From Bacteroidaceae bacterium (GTDB taxonomy: Bacteria > Bacteroidota > Bacteroidia > Bacteroidales > Bacteroidaceae), in the NCBI GenBank assembly GCA_900771425.1, contig CAAGNV010000010.1, positions 1 to 18,495 on the forward strand: a stretch of DNA of 18,495 nt, read 5' to 3'. The translations under genes and the position numbers were made by a program. The notes beneath the pieces were generated by a model. The model saw only the letters and a list, made by a program, of their open reading frames with translations, did not search any database and was not told the DNA's origin. The stretch's first letter is position 1. Every line of letters begins with the position of its first letter. This document shows, in pieces, positions 1-7,539 of this stretch.

Positions 1-20
1 TAAGGGGAAGGTGGCTACAT

Positions 21-485
21 TTGGCGGTCATTTCATTGCTTATACTACATCGGACTATTGTCTGCTCACGAAATCAGCCTCTGATTGCTTTTTTGAGGAT
101 AGTTGCGGATTTTAGGATAGACTCGTTCAGTACAATATTTGGCGGGACATATGATGACCCATCTAATATTACTGTCAGCAGGATGATTCAGGACAAACTA
201 AGTCAGTACAAGGCACTCATAGACAAAGATGTAAAAGCAACCGTATATGTATCATGCATCATACACACTGATGGAAGGATTGAGCCTAATATCATAGAAC
301 GTTTCGATAATGCGACTGATGAAGCTATGAAACAACGCGACATGCTCATTAACATATCAAAAGAGATAATTACTTCACTCCCTTTGTGGGAACCTGCCCA
401 CGAGATTTTATACAATAGATATACTCAAATCAATGTAACTGGAATACGGGAGGTATCGGTAACCCTTCCTGTCAGATTTCTGTAA
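21..485 (+). CDS. TonB C-terminal-like domain protein, start uncertain
   Basis: The C-terminal half resembles the TonB/energy-transducer C-terminal domain of Bacteroidota. It has FGG near residue 40, a strand VKATVYVSCIIHTDGRIEP (the usual 'V.V.F.V..DG.I' strand), LPLWEPA (the usual 'lP.W.PA') and the terminal strand SVTLPVRFL (the usual 'y.lPvrF'). Such domains normally sit in the periplasm and contact outer-membrane receptors or act as small exported proteins. The start given is a TTG. The frame stays open to the left edge of the window and the first ~40 residues are not a convincing signal peptide, so the true start may lie upstream or the 5' end may be damaged. The next in-frame ATG is at 183. 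The gene is AT-rich, like its two downstream neighbours. The family assignment rests on motif similarity only. Confidence 0.6.
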   Translation: MAVISLLILHRTIVCSRNQPLIAFLRIVADFRIDSFSTIFGGTYDDPSNITVSRMIQDKLSQYKALIDKDVKATVYVSCIIHTDGRIEPNIIERFDNATDEAMKQRDMLINISKEIITSLPLWEPAHEILYNRYTQINVTGIREVSVTLPVRFL

Positions 486-526
486 GATATTCTAATTCTA
501 TTTAGATGTTCATTGTTTATATGCGT

Positions 527-820
527 ATGAGCAAAAAGGTTTCAAATATCAGTTTGTACAACCACATAACTATTGCGTTGCTTCTCTTCTTCCAACCAGT
601 GTCAACTATCACAACCATGTCATCCAATTGTGCATCTGTAGGCGATATTGTTTGTGTATCCCCTCGTAGTCATAATGGAAAAATGATGGTTACTGGACAA
701 GCTACAGTTGTCTCTTCAATTGAACAAAAAACAAATTATACATTGCTGAATTGTTATGATGGCTGCAAATTTGACCCTTTAACTTTGTCACTTGTCATTA
801 AAACGAGCAATTTACATTAA
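527..820 (+). CDS. Small exported protein of unknown function
   Basis: This 97-residue protein is not recognised. It starts with a signal-peptide-like segment: two lysines, then the hydrophobic stretch ITIALLLFFQPVSTI. The remainder has four cysteines and no motif I know. In-frame ATGs also exist at 506 and 521. I prefer 527 because MSKK then aligns with the MNKK start of the large gene at 1830, whose signal peptide is clearly related in DNA as well as protein (for example a shared TTGCTTCTCTTCTTCC stretch). It lies 21 bp after the preceding possible start region, 41 bp after the TonB-like gene's stop, and 11 bp before the leucine-rich-repeat gene, so it may be cotranscribed with them. It may also be a decayed or truncated copy of a larger exported protein. 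Confidence 0.55.
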   Translation: MSKKVSNISLYNHITIALLLFFQPVSTITTMSSNCASVGDIVCVSPRSHNGKMMVTGQATVVSSIEQKTNYTLLNCYDGCKFDPLTLSLVIKTSNLH

Positions 821-831
821 TATCTCTTTTT

Positions 832-1632
832 ATGCGAAGTTTAGTAATAATACTTGTATGTATATCAACAATATTACATACAAATGCTGCAGATGATATC
901 GTAAAAATACAAAACATCTACTACAAAATTATCGATTGCCATGCAATTGTTATCTGCACTCCTGAAAACAATATGAAGTATTCTGGATATGTCAAGATTC
1001 CCGAAAATATAGACTTTCATGGACACAAATATACAGTTTCCAAAATAGACGATTATGCATTCTTTGCATGTAAAGAGTTAATACGTATAGAGTTGCCAAA
1101 CTCTATCAAGTCAATAGGAAATAGGGCATTTGCGGGTTGTAATATCGAGGCCGTTAATATTCCAGAAGCCGTTGATTCTATATTTGATTTTGCATTTGCA
1201 GAATGTTCCAATCTCAAAGACATACAATTTAACAAATCGATTTCATATATTGCAGCATCAGCATTTTATGGTTGCACATCGCTTCCAATAATCAATGGTA
1301 TACGATATGCTCAAAATTTTTTAGTTTGTGCTGTTGACCATACCCTTATGGAATATAAAATATCCAAAGGAACTCGTTGGATTGGTGCGAATGCCTTTTC
1401 GGACAATCCAAATATGACAAATCTTAGGATTCCGAAATCGGTAAAGGTAATAGGGGACTTTGCATTCAGCAATTGTACTAAATTGGAATCAGTCATTTTG
1501 CCGACATCAATAGAATACATAGGTAATTTCGCATTTTCATCATGTTTATCATTGAGAGACATAAATATACCTAAAGATGTGAAACAATTTGGTCAATTTG
1601 TCTTTCATGGTTGCCAATATCAACTAGAGTAA
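832..1632 (+). CDS. BspA-like leucine-rich repeat surface protein
   Basis: A 266-residue exported protein. Residues 1-20 form a signal peptide (MRSLVIILVCISTILHTNAA). From about residue 68 to the end there are about eight LRR_5/BspA repeats of ~23 residues with the pattern I..I...AF..C..L..I.IP, for example KVIGDFAFSNCTKLESVILP. The repeat series is broken once, near residues 155-180, by a short beta-rich insert that is common in this family. BspA-type proteins are secreted or surface proteins linked to adhesion and protein binding in oral and gut Bacteroidota and other microbes. The chain ends inside the last repeat (FHGCQYQLE) with no C-terminal sorting domain or anchor, so it may be a shortened member. 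The gene is AT-rich compared with genes after 1910. Confidence 0.85.
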   Translation: MRSLVIILVCISTILHTNAADDIVKIQNIYYKIIDCHAIVICTPENNMKYSGYVKIPENIDFHGHKYTVSKIDDYAFFACKELIRIELPNSIKSIGNRAFAGCNIEAVNIPEAVDSIFDFAFAECSNLKDIQFNKSISYIAASAFYGCTSLPIINGIRYAQNFLVCAVDHTLMEYKISKGTRWIGANAFSDNPNMTNLRIPKSVKVIGDFAFSNCTKLESVILPTSIEYIGNFAFSSCLSLRDINIPKDVKQFGQFVFHGCQYQLE

Positions 1633-1724
1633 ATTCATGACGTAACTATATCTAATGTTTGGATTTGATACAAACTACTTATTATTAATTATTTATCATA
1701 GCACTAGATTCCATAATTGACTAT

Positions 1725-1802
1725 ATGCGCATGACCTTCTACATATTATTATTGGTTGCTTGTCAAGTTCCTGCAATACAATTGTTTTCTATGTTAATCT
1801 GA
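1725..1802 (+). other. 25-codon signal-peptide-like ORF, possible gene relic
   Basis: An ATG at 1725 opens a 25-codon frame (MRMTFYILLLVACQVPAIQL and five more residues) that reads like a lone signal peptide and then stops. Its upstream context, TATATGCGCATGA, nearly repeats the TATATGCGTATGA at 518-530 before the 527 gene. I read it as the 5' remnant of a former exported-protein gene. It could instead be a leader peptide for the large gene starting 27 bp later. Expression is unproven. Confidence 0.3.
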
Positions 1803-1829
1803 GTCTACTAACATCGTACCATTCAGCGG

Positions 1830-4472
1830 ATGAACAAAAAAGATTCAAATAATAGCATATGCAGTCATCTAACATTTGCATTGCTTCTCTTCTTCCTGCC
1901 ACTGGCAACAGTACACATGGATGCTGCCGACGGCAACCGATGCCTTGATTACATCCGCAAGGCAATGAACTTCAGCCGCGTCGCACCCCAGGAGAAGGTG
2001 TACCTGCATTGCGACAACACAGGATACTTCGAGAACGAGACAATGTGGTTCAAGGCATACGTGGTGAGGACTGACGACGGCAAGCCATCGGACATGAGCC
2101 GCGTGCTCTACGTGGAGTTGCTGAATCCGAGCGGTGACGTGGTAAAGTCGCGCAAGCTCTTCATTGACGAGAAGGGACAGGCAAACGGCGAAATCAAGTT
2201 GGACACGCTCTATGGCTCGGGATTCTACGAGGTCAGGGCTTATACCCGATACATAGCGAGCTGGGGCACAAACGCATGCTTCTCGCGTGTATTCCCCATA
2301 TACAAGAAGCCAAAGGCTGAAGGCGAATACAAGGAGCCGACCATTGCTACACACCTGTACCGCTACCGCAACCCAAACAACCGAACTGACGAGGACTCGC
2401 TCTACACTGATGCCATAGATAACGGCATCTATGACAATAACTTTAGTTCCGACATCACCGTGAAGTTCTTCCCCGAAGGAGGTGACCTGATACGCGGCGA
2501 ACTGAACCGTATGGCCGTGTGGGCAGTGACCGAAGACGGACGCCCCTACAAGGGAATCGGCCAGATAATGGACGCACGGGGTGAAGCCGTGGCAGTGGTC
2601 GAGACCGATTCGCTCGGCAAGGGACTGGTGGAATTAGTCCCTGACGGCACACCGCTCACCCTGGAGATTACCAACCTGAAGAAGCGACTACGACGATTCG
2701 AATTGCCCGAAGTCAAGGCCGAAGGCTGTATGCTGAGGATTGATGCCGTGAGCGATGAAATGACTGCCACCATCTGCTGCTCGCCCGAATATCAGGGAAA
2801 GAAACTGGGCTATGTGATAATGAACAGCGGCAACATACACACCTGCGACACCCTTACGGCAGAGCAGGCGACATACATAAGGCTTGACCGCAGCAGCATG
2901 AAGGAGGGTGTCAACCAGTTCACCCTGTTCGACTCCGACGGCAGGATACTTGCCGAACGCATGTTCTTCATCTGCCCCAAGCCAAGGCAACCGGCCATAG
3001 TACTGACCCCACAGACATCAAGGCTCACCCCGTGCTGCAGCGTCAAGGTCGAAGCCAGCACCATGCCGAATACCATATTCTCATTCACGGCAGTCGATGC
3101 CGCAAGCATGAACAACGGCAGTCATGGCAACATCCAGACCTGGATGCTGCTTTCATCCGAAGTCAAGGGTTACATCCCGGACATAGACTACTACTTCGAG
3201 AGCGATGACACCCAGCATCGACGTGCAGCCGACCTGCTGATGCTTACACAGGGATGGCGCAGGTACGACTGGGAACTGATGACGGGACAGAAGGCATTGG
3301 ACAAGAATCCGATAGTCGAAGACAAGTTCTACCTGTACGGACGGCTCAACCCCTACCGCAAGCACAACAAGGTGGACGGGGTGACACTGAACGCCTACCT
3401 ATACAACGACAAGGGCGAGAGCCTCATGGGCACGACCAAGACCGACAGCCTCGGCAACTATGCCTTCGACATGCCGTTCTTCTACGACGAATGGAAACTG
3501 GAGATAGACACCCGAAAGCACTCGGAACTCAAGACCTACTACGTGGCGATAGACCGCCAATTCACACCTGACGCACGCTATATCACACCCACCGAGGCAA
3601 GCATATCCCAGCCGCCTCACGCCAACATGTTCATACTGCAACCTGATACTTCCGACATGGAAGAAGACGTTACGTATGGCGGTGCCATAGCACGAAACGA
3701 CAAAAATGTGCCACTTAGCCAGCGCAACATATTGCTCAACAATGTGCAGGTGAAAGCCAAGAAACGCTACTTCATCAACGACAACTACATGTACAAGAAC
3801 GAGAATGTCGGCCGCAAGTGGGCAGAATTCTATTACGACATCGACCGTGAACTCGACAAGATACTCGACGAGGGGAAGCCGTCACCTACCATATTCGAGT
3901 TCCTCCGCGACAAGAACTCCCTGTTCTATCCCAAGGACAAGATACTGCCTTCGCTCGGCAAAATCCCCAATCCTTACTACCCCTATGGTCCTTCGTTAAT
4001 CTGGCCGGGCACCATGTCGTACGCACACCGCCCTATCATTTGGGTCGTTGACAACGGAGCAACCATGAACGAGGGTGCATACAGCGATGACGTAATAGCA
4101 TACGGAGACGATTTCTTCCCACTATGGATGGAGCAAATCAAGTCGGTCTATATCAAGCCTTGGACACCAACAAAAACCCGTAACGAAGCATATATTTACC
4201 TATATCAGCACCCTGTCATGTCGGCAGCCAGCAAGAAGGGCATCCGCCACACATACTATCAGGGATTCAACCGTCCCGAGACCTTCCAGATGGAGGACTA
4301 CTCCGTACTGCCCCCAATGGCCGACTTCCGCCGCACCCTCTATTGGGCGCCCAACGTGAAGACAGACGACAAGGGACACGCCACCATCGAGTTCTGGAAC
4401 AACTCATCGTGTCGCGAGATGTACATATCTGCCGAAGGAGTAAGTGCTGACGGCACACTGCTTGCGTACTGA
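1830..4472 (+). CDS. MG2-domain surface protein with degenerate TonB-plug-like region
   Basis: An 880-residue exported protein. Residues 1-34 form a signal peptide ending near HMDAADG. Residues ~54-160 resemble the macroglobulin MG2 domain (EKVYLHCDNTGYFENETMWF, then GFYEVRAYTRY). Residues ~208-282 form a second beta-sandwich (VKFFPEGGDLIRGELNRMAV). Residues ~435-485 carry the LTQGWRRYDW motif common in this Bacteroidota family. Residues ~497-570 look like a carboxypeptidase-regulatory beta-sandwich (GVTLNAYL..DKGESLMGTTKTDSLGNYAF). Residues ~635-790 resemble a degenerate TonB-receptor plug starting at NNVQVKAKK. The end (TDDKGHATIEFWN, AEGVSADGTLLAY) is a further macroglobulin-like strand set. 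There is no beta-barrel, so it is not itself a transporter. It probably acts in the periplasm or at the surface; its substrate is unknown. GC rises sharply after codon ~30. Confidence 0.8.
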   Translation: MNKKDSNNSICSHLTFALLLFFLPLATVHMDAADGNRCLDYIRKAMNFSRVAPQEKVYLHCDNTGYFENETMWFKAYVVRTDDGKPSDMSRVLYVELLNPSGDVVKSRKLFIDEKGQANGEIKLDTLYGSGFYEVRAYTRYIASWGTNACFSRVFPIYKKPKAEGEYKEPTIATHLYRYRNPNNRTDEDSLYTDAIDNGIYDNNFSSDITVKFFPEGGDLIRGELNRMAVWAVTEDGRPYKGIGQIMDARGEAVAVVETDSLGKGLVELVPDGTPLTLEITNLKKRLRRFELPEVKAEGCMLRIDAVSDEMTATICCSPEYQGKKLGYVIMNSGNIHTCDTLTAEQATYIRLDRSSMKEGVNQFTLFDSDGRILAERMFFICPKPRQPAIVLTPQTSRLTPCCSVKVEASTMPNTIFSFTAVDAASMNNGSHGNIQTWMLLSSEVKGYIPDIDYYFESDDTQHRRAADLLMLTQGWRRYDWELMTGQKALDKNPIVEDKFYLYGRLNPYRKHNKVDGVTLNAYLYNDKGESLMGTTKTDSLGNYAFDMPFFYDEWKLEIDTRKHSELKTYYVAIDRQFTPDARYITPTEASISQPPHANMFILQPDTSDMEEDVTYGGAIARNDKNVPLSQRNILLNNVQVKAKKRYFINDNYMYKNENVGRKWAEFYYDIDRELDKILDEGKPSPTIFEFLRDKNSLFYPKDKILPSLGKIPNPYYPYGPSLIWPGTMSYAHRPIIWVVDNGATMNEGAYSDDVIAYGDDFFPLWMEQIKSVYIKPWTPTKTRNEAYIYLYQHPVMSAASKKGIRHTYYQGFNRPETFQMEDYSVLPPMADFRRTLYWAPNVKTDDKGHATIEFWNNSSCREMYISAEGVSADGTLLAY

Positions 4473-4486
4473 GAGATCTATGTTTT

Positions 4487-4508
4487 ACAGATGACAGAAA
4501 GCATCTGT
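4487..4508 (+). terminator. Possible weak terminator hairpin after the MG2 gene
   Basis: ACAGATG (4487-4493) and CATCTGT (4502-4508) form a 7-bp perfect stem with an 8-nt loop, 15 bp after the stop at 4472. There is no T-run, so terminator function is only a guess. Confidence 0.3.
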
Positions 4509-4675
4509 GTCCTATTTCTCCATACCATATACACACGTACCTACATTGCCCTCGGCGAAGGCTTCTTCACTCCCTCACTGTCGAAAAACCACGATTTCAT
4601 CGAAAGAAATGGCACTGACAACGCATAATACATCTGCTATGGTGAAATATTCGTGAATTCTTTTCGTGCAAATAA

Positions 4676-4707
4676 TTTGGCAGTATCGAGGATATTGCCT
4701 ACCTTTG
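4676..4707 (+). promoter_or_regulatory. Bacteroidota sigma-ABfr type promoter
   Basis: TTTG at 4676-4679 is followed after exactly 20 bp by TACCTTTG at 4700-4707, matching the -33 TTTG / -7 TAnnTTTG consensus of Bacteroidota primary-sigma promoters. Transcription would start near 4714, about 35 nt before the ATG at 4750. This supports that start and an independent transcript for this gene. Confidence 0.75.
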
Positions 4708-4749
4708 TCGGCAAATAAAAATATCCTACTACCTAAACAACCAATCATC

Positions 4750-5919
4750 ATGAAGAAATTGGCATTATTAGCAATGCTGCTGGTCGGCTGCATAACGACG
4801 TCGGCACAGACTAACCCGAAGCCTGGGTACATCATCACCAATGACAAAGACACCATTTACGGCACCATCGACTTCCGCACCAACGACATGAACGCCAAGC
4901 AGTGCTCGTTCAAGGCAAACGACAAAACTGACTACACTACATACCTGCCTGGTGAAATCGAAGGTTACCGATTCACCGACAACGGCAAGTTCTACGTCAG
5001 TCGTAAATTCGAAGACCGCGGGCTCTTCTTCGCCGAATACATAGTCAAGGGACAACTCAGCCTGTACCGCTACCTCGACTCATGGACCAACATGTATTAC
5101 ATAGAGACAGAGGACGGCAAAATCATACCATTCAAGGAGGACAAGAAATCGCTGAACCGCGACGACCTCGGTCATACCGACGACGTAGTAAAAAAGGCAC
5201 AGCGGCTCTATGCCGAAGTTAGCCGCTCGCCTCAGGCTCGCGAAGACATCAAGCCAGGCTACATGACCGAAAAGCGACTCATCCAAATGGTGGAAGACTA
5301 TCATGCCGACATGTGTACTACGGGCGACGAGTGCATAGTGTTCCAATATGACGATGAAGCAGACAAGGAACCAATCTCGTTCGAAGTTTCCGCAGGTGCT
5401 GGATATGGAATATGGAACAAGGACTTCATGCTTGACAGTTATTCATACCTTGACGTCAAGAGCAGTTTCGTATGGACGGCTGGATTAGGAATCAACATCG
5501 ACGCTACGCGCAAAGTCAAGAACTTGCTGATACAGGTGTCGCTGAACTATACCAATCAGAACACTACAGGCACTGACTCGGAAGGTATCGTACGTGATGT
5601 CAAGGCAAATGCCTTGTCACTACATCTCGGTCCGTTGTTCCGATTCGGCGAGGAAGGCAAGCCGAAATATACGGTTCGTGTAGGATGGATGCCTACATTC
5701 TACTGGGTCAGCAATGAATACGGCAAGATTTATAAAGGTTACAACAGATGGGACATGGAGATGCGCGACGACAGCCAGTTGCACATGATGGGTGCTTATG
5801 CCGGCGTAGGTTACGAGATGCCGATGGCTGACCATGCCCTGGCGTTCAACCTCGAGTACCGCTCAGGTTTCGGATTTGGCGTTCATCACATACTCGGCAC
5901 CGTAAGTTTCCGATTCTAA
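4750..5919 (+). CDS. Exported protein with probable C-terminal outer-membrane beta-barrel
   Basis: A 389-residue protein with an N-terminal signal peptide (MKKLALLAMLLVGCITTSAQ) cleaved either after TSA or, because LVGC fits a lipobox, at Cys14. Residues ~25-130 contain a beta-rich domain starting GYIITNDKDTIYGTIDF, a pattern common in uncharacterised Bacteroidota proteins. Residues ~208-389 alternate polar and hydrophobic residues in strands (FEVSAGAGYGIW, NLLIQVSLNYTNQ, ALSLHLGPLFRFG, YTVRVGWMPTFYWV) and end in VSFRF. A terminal aromatic residue is typical of outer-membrane barrels assembled by BAM. The ATG at 4750 fits the promoter 43 bp upstream; an in-frame ATG at 4666 lies upstream of that promoter and is rejected. 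A barrel end argues against a lipoprotein. No specific function can be named. Confidence 0.75.
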   Translation: MKKLALLAMLLVGCITTSAQTNPKPGYIITNDKDTIYGTIDFRTNDMNAKQCSFKANDKTDYTTYLPGEIEGYRFTDNGKFYVSRKFEDRGLFFAEYIVKGQLSLYRYLDSWTNMYYIETEDGKIIPFKEDKKSLNRDDLGHTDDVVKKAQRLYAEVSRSPQAREDIKPGYMTEKRLIQMVEDYHADMCTTGDECIVFQYDDEADKEPISFEVSAGAGYGIWNKDFMLDSYSYLDVKSSFVWTAGLGINIDATRKVKNLLIQVSLNYTNQNTTGTDSEGIVRDVKANALSLHLGPLFRFGEEGKPKYTVRVGWMPTFYWVSNEYGKIYKGYNRWDMEMRDDSQLHMMGAYAGVGYEMPMADHALAFNLEYRSGFGFGVHHILGTVSFRF

Positions 5920-5932
5920 GAGCCTCTCCCAG

Positions 5933-5949
5933 CCCCTCCAAAGGAGGGG
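5933..5949. repeat. GC-rich palindrome after gene end (also at 15429)
   Basis: A perfect palindrome, CCCCTCC-AAA-GGAGGGG, lies 14 bp after the stop at 5919. An identical copy occurs at 15429-15445, behind MurF-Alr. Its position downstream of two unrelated genes suggests a mobile palindromic repeat that may also act as a terminator or RNA-stability hairpin. There is no T-run. Confidence 0.7.
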
Positions 5950-5965
5950 AGTTGAGCAAAGGGGA

Positions 5966-6095
5966 AAGATTAGAGGTTAGAGCTTATAGTTTAGAGTGTC
6001 ATCTGGTTGGTCTCTCATCTCTATGCTCTAATCTATAAGCTCTAATCTATAAGCTCTAATCTATAAGCTCTCGTCTATAAGCTCTCGTCTTCGTC
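5966..6095. repeat. AG/CT-rich minisatellite with 14-bp tandem unit
   Basis: Three perfect tandem copies of CTCTAATCTATAAG lie at 6026-6067, then a variant (CTCTCGTCTATAAG, 6068-6081) and a partial copy (CTCTCGTC) from 6082. The sequence before it (5966-6025) contains related words, partly in the opposite orientation (AGATTAGAGGTTAGAGCTTATAG). Similar words recur at 7390-7438 and 15446-15515. This fills the gap between the convergent 4750 gene and the CHR genes. Confidence 0.85.
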
Positions 6096-6119
6096 TTTCT
6101 TTATCATCAATGCCGTGCA

Positions 6120-6692
6120 CTAATAAATGAGCAGTCCGGCGATGCCGCAGAGTACCAGAATCAGTATTGGGTGTATCTTGAAGAGGCGGGTACCGACAAA
6201 GGCGAGTATGAAAAGCACGATGCTGGTTACGAACTTGAATGTCTCGGCGGTGGGACTGCCGAAGTTGTCGGCGGACATGAGCAGTATGGCGGCTGCAGCG
6301 ATGAGTCCGACGATGGCTGGGCGAAGGCCTGAGAAGATTGACGTAACGACGGCCGACTTGCTGTGACGGAGCAATATCTTACTGATGACCAGCATCAGCA
6401 GGAACGGCAACCACAGCACGCTGAGCGATGCCAATATGGCCCCCAACACTGCCACCCACTGAGGGTAGCCCTCGTTGATGACGGCTGTGTAGCCCGTGTA
6501 TGTGGCGCAGTTGATGCCGATAGGTCCGGGCGTTGACTGGCTGATGGCGACGATGTCGGTAAACTCAGCCGACGTGAGCCAATGGTTCTTCTCCACCACC
6601 TCGTTGTGGATGAGCGACAGCATGGCATATCCTCCGCCGAAGTTGAATATGCCGATCTTTGAGAATACTATGAAGAGTTTTAGGAATATCAT
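6120..6692 (-). CDS. chrA: Chromate transporter (CHR) family, short-chain, second of pair
   Basis: A 190-residue integral membrane protein of the CHR family, in its half-size (short-chain) form. Family signatures are near the N-terminus (FSKIGIFNFGGGYAML) and around residues 51-68 (ISQSTPGPIGINCATYTG). About five or six hydrophobic segments follow, ending in a membrane helix at the extreme C-terminus. CHR proteins in other bacteria export chromate or related oxyanions; short-chain members usually need a partner encoded alongside. That partner is the gene at 6723-7304, whose stop lies 30 bp before this ATG, so the two are almost certainly cotranscribed. Substrate in this organism is inferred from family only, and the symbol is generic. 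Confidence 0.88.
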   Translation of the reverse strand: MIFLKLFIVFSKIGIFNFGGGYAMLSLIHNEVVEKNHWLTSAEFTDIVAISQSTPGPIGINCATYTGYTAVINEGYPQWVAVLGAILASLSVLWLPFLLMLVISKILLRHSKSAVVTSIFSGLRPAIVGLIAAAAILLMSADNFGSPTAETFKFVTSIVLFILAFVGTRLFKIHPILILVLCGIAGLLIY

Positions 6693-6722
6693 GCCTAATG
6701 GTATGTTTTATGTGTCGGTTGA

Positions 6723-7304
6723 CTAAGATTTAGTTTCAGTCAGTTTACCCCAGAGGAAACCACCAAGACCGGCAGCCAGTATAATCCAAATCGGGGATAC
6801 GCCGAAGAAGGCGATGAGCACGCAGCTGACGACTGGAATCCAGACGTTTGAGAGGTTAATATGTGCGGAGCGAGCCATCGAGAAGCAGGGGGCAGCGATG
6901 AGTGCCACCACTGCGGGACGGATGCCGAGGAATATCTTCTGTATGTAGATATTGTCCTTGAATGCCTGGAAGAACATGGCAATGAGCAATATACAGAGAA
7001 TGCTGGGGGCAGCCACGCCGAGCGAACAGACAATGCCGCCGCGCACGCCTCCGTATTTCGTGCCGATATGGCTGGCCATGTTGATGGCGAACAGTCCGGG
7101 CGTACTCTGCGCCACTGCCACCACGTCCATGAATTCCTCACGGCTGAGCCAGTGGTACTTATCGACCACCTCACGCTCCATTATCGGCAGCATGGCATAT
7201 CCTCCGCCGAGCGTAAATGCCCCTACCTTGCAGAAGGTTATGAAGTGAAGGAGACCGACAGGCGACGTGTGCTGTTCTCCGTTATTATTTGTTTCTATGG
7301 TCAT
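6723..7304 (-). CDS. chrA: Chromate transporter (CHR) family, short-chain, first of pair
   Basis: A 193-residue CHR-family half-transporter and paralogue of the protein at 6120-6692. Shared blocks are CKVGAFTLGGGYAMLPIMER near residues 25-45 and AQSTPGLFAINMASHIG near 65-85, followed by several membrane segments. Because both halves start with the same GGGYAML block, they are two homologous CHR domains on separate chains rather than one gene split by a frameshift. I choose ATG 7304 (MTIETNNNG); a TTG six codons upstream (7322) is possible but weaker. The upstream region on this strand carries a 39-nt box shared with the DUF4153 gene leader (see 7316-7480). No consensus promoter was found. Confidence 0.88.
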   Translation of the reverse strand: MTIETNNNGEQHTSPVGLLHFITFCKVGAFTLGGGYAMLPIMEREVVDKYHWLSREEFMDVVAVAQSTPGLFAINMASHIGTKYGGVRGGIVCSLGVAAPSILCILLIAMFFQAFKDNIYIQKIFLGIRPAVVALIAAPCFSMARSAHINLSNVWIPVVSCVLIAFFGVSPIWIILAAGLGGFLWGKLTETKS

Positions 7305-7315
7305 ATTATTAAACT

Positions 7316-7480
7316 TTCGCAAGCTTCGCTTTTGCTCAGTTTTCTTAGTAGTTGAGTAGTTTGGGAGTTAAGGAGTTAAGTAGTATAATCATCTCTAACC
7401 TCTAATCTCTAAGCTCTAATCTCTAACCTCTAATCTCTCCTGACTACTTTTCTACTAAAAGTTGAGCCCCAGCGAAACTT
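7316..7480 (-). repeat. Shared leader element, copy 1 (upstream of CHR genes)
   Basis: Two blocks recur in the 5' leader of the DUF4153 gene at 17579-17677. The first is a 39-nt box at 7442-7480, identical to 17639-17677 at 38 of 39 positions. The second is TTCGCAAGCTTC (7316-7327) followed, at the same 19-nt spacing in both copies, by CTCAGTTT (7335-7342). The box contains the hairpin ACTTTT-CTACT-AAAAGT. On the minus strand TTTCGC at the 5' end could pair with GCGAAA at the 3' end. The copies differ between the blocks: here an AG-rich minisatellite is inserted. It may be an interspersed repeat or a leader RNA. Confidence 0.7.
7380..7438 (-). repeat. AG-rich minisatellite, related to that at 15446-15532
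   Basis: On the minus strand this is a run of AGAGATTAGAGGTTAGAG-like words that includes AGAGATGATTATACTAC (plus-strand 7380-7396), a 17-mer found exactly at 15516-15532 in the opposite orientation. It interrupts the shared leader element. Confidence 0.7.
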
Positions 7481-7539
7481 TAATTATTCATTTTCTTTTA
7501 TTGCGTTATCTTGTGCCGGCTTATCTCATACAGGTAAGT

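Noticed and set aside
780..787. TAACTTTG as a promoter for the leucine-rich-repeat gene
   Set aside because: It matches the -7 consensus but lies inside the preceding coding frame and no TTTG is found 19-21 bp upstream, so chance is likely in AT-rich DNA.
3254..3571. A 105-codon open frame inside the MG2 gene
   Set aside because: Out-of-frame shadow on the same strand with R/Q-rich content and no motifs.
4666..4749. An upstream in-frame ATG at 4666 extending the 4750 gene
   Set aside because: It lies upstream of the predicted promoter, and the signal peptide begins exactly at 4750.
4789..4791. Cys14 of the 4750 gene product as a lipoprotein attachment site
   Set aside because: LVGC fits a lipobox, but the C-terminal barrel-like strands ending in Phe and the TSA-Q cleavage site favour an ordinary outer-membrane protein; left open in the gene entry.
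6026..6095. The regular 14-bp repeats as a CRISPR array
   Set aside because: The units are directly tandem without spacers, are low-complexity and no cas gene is present.
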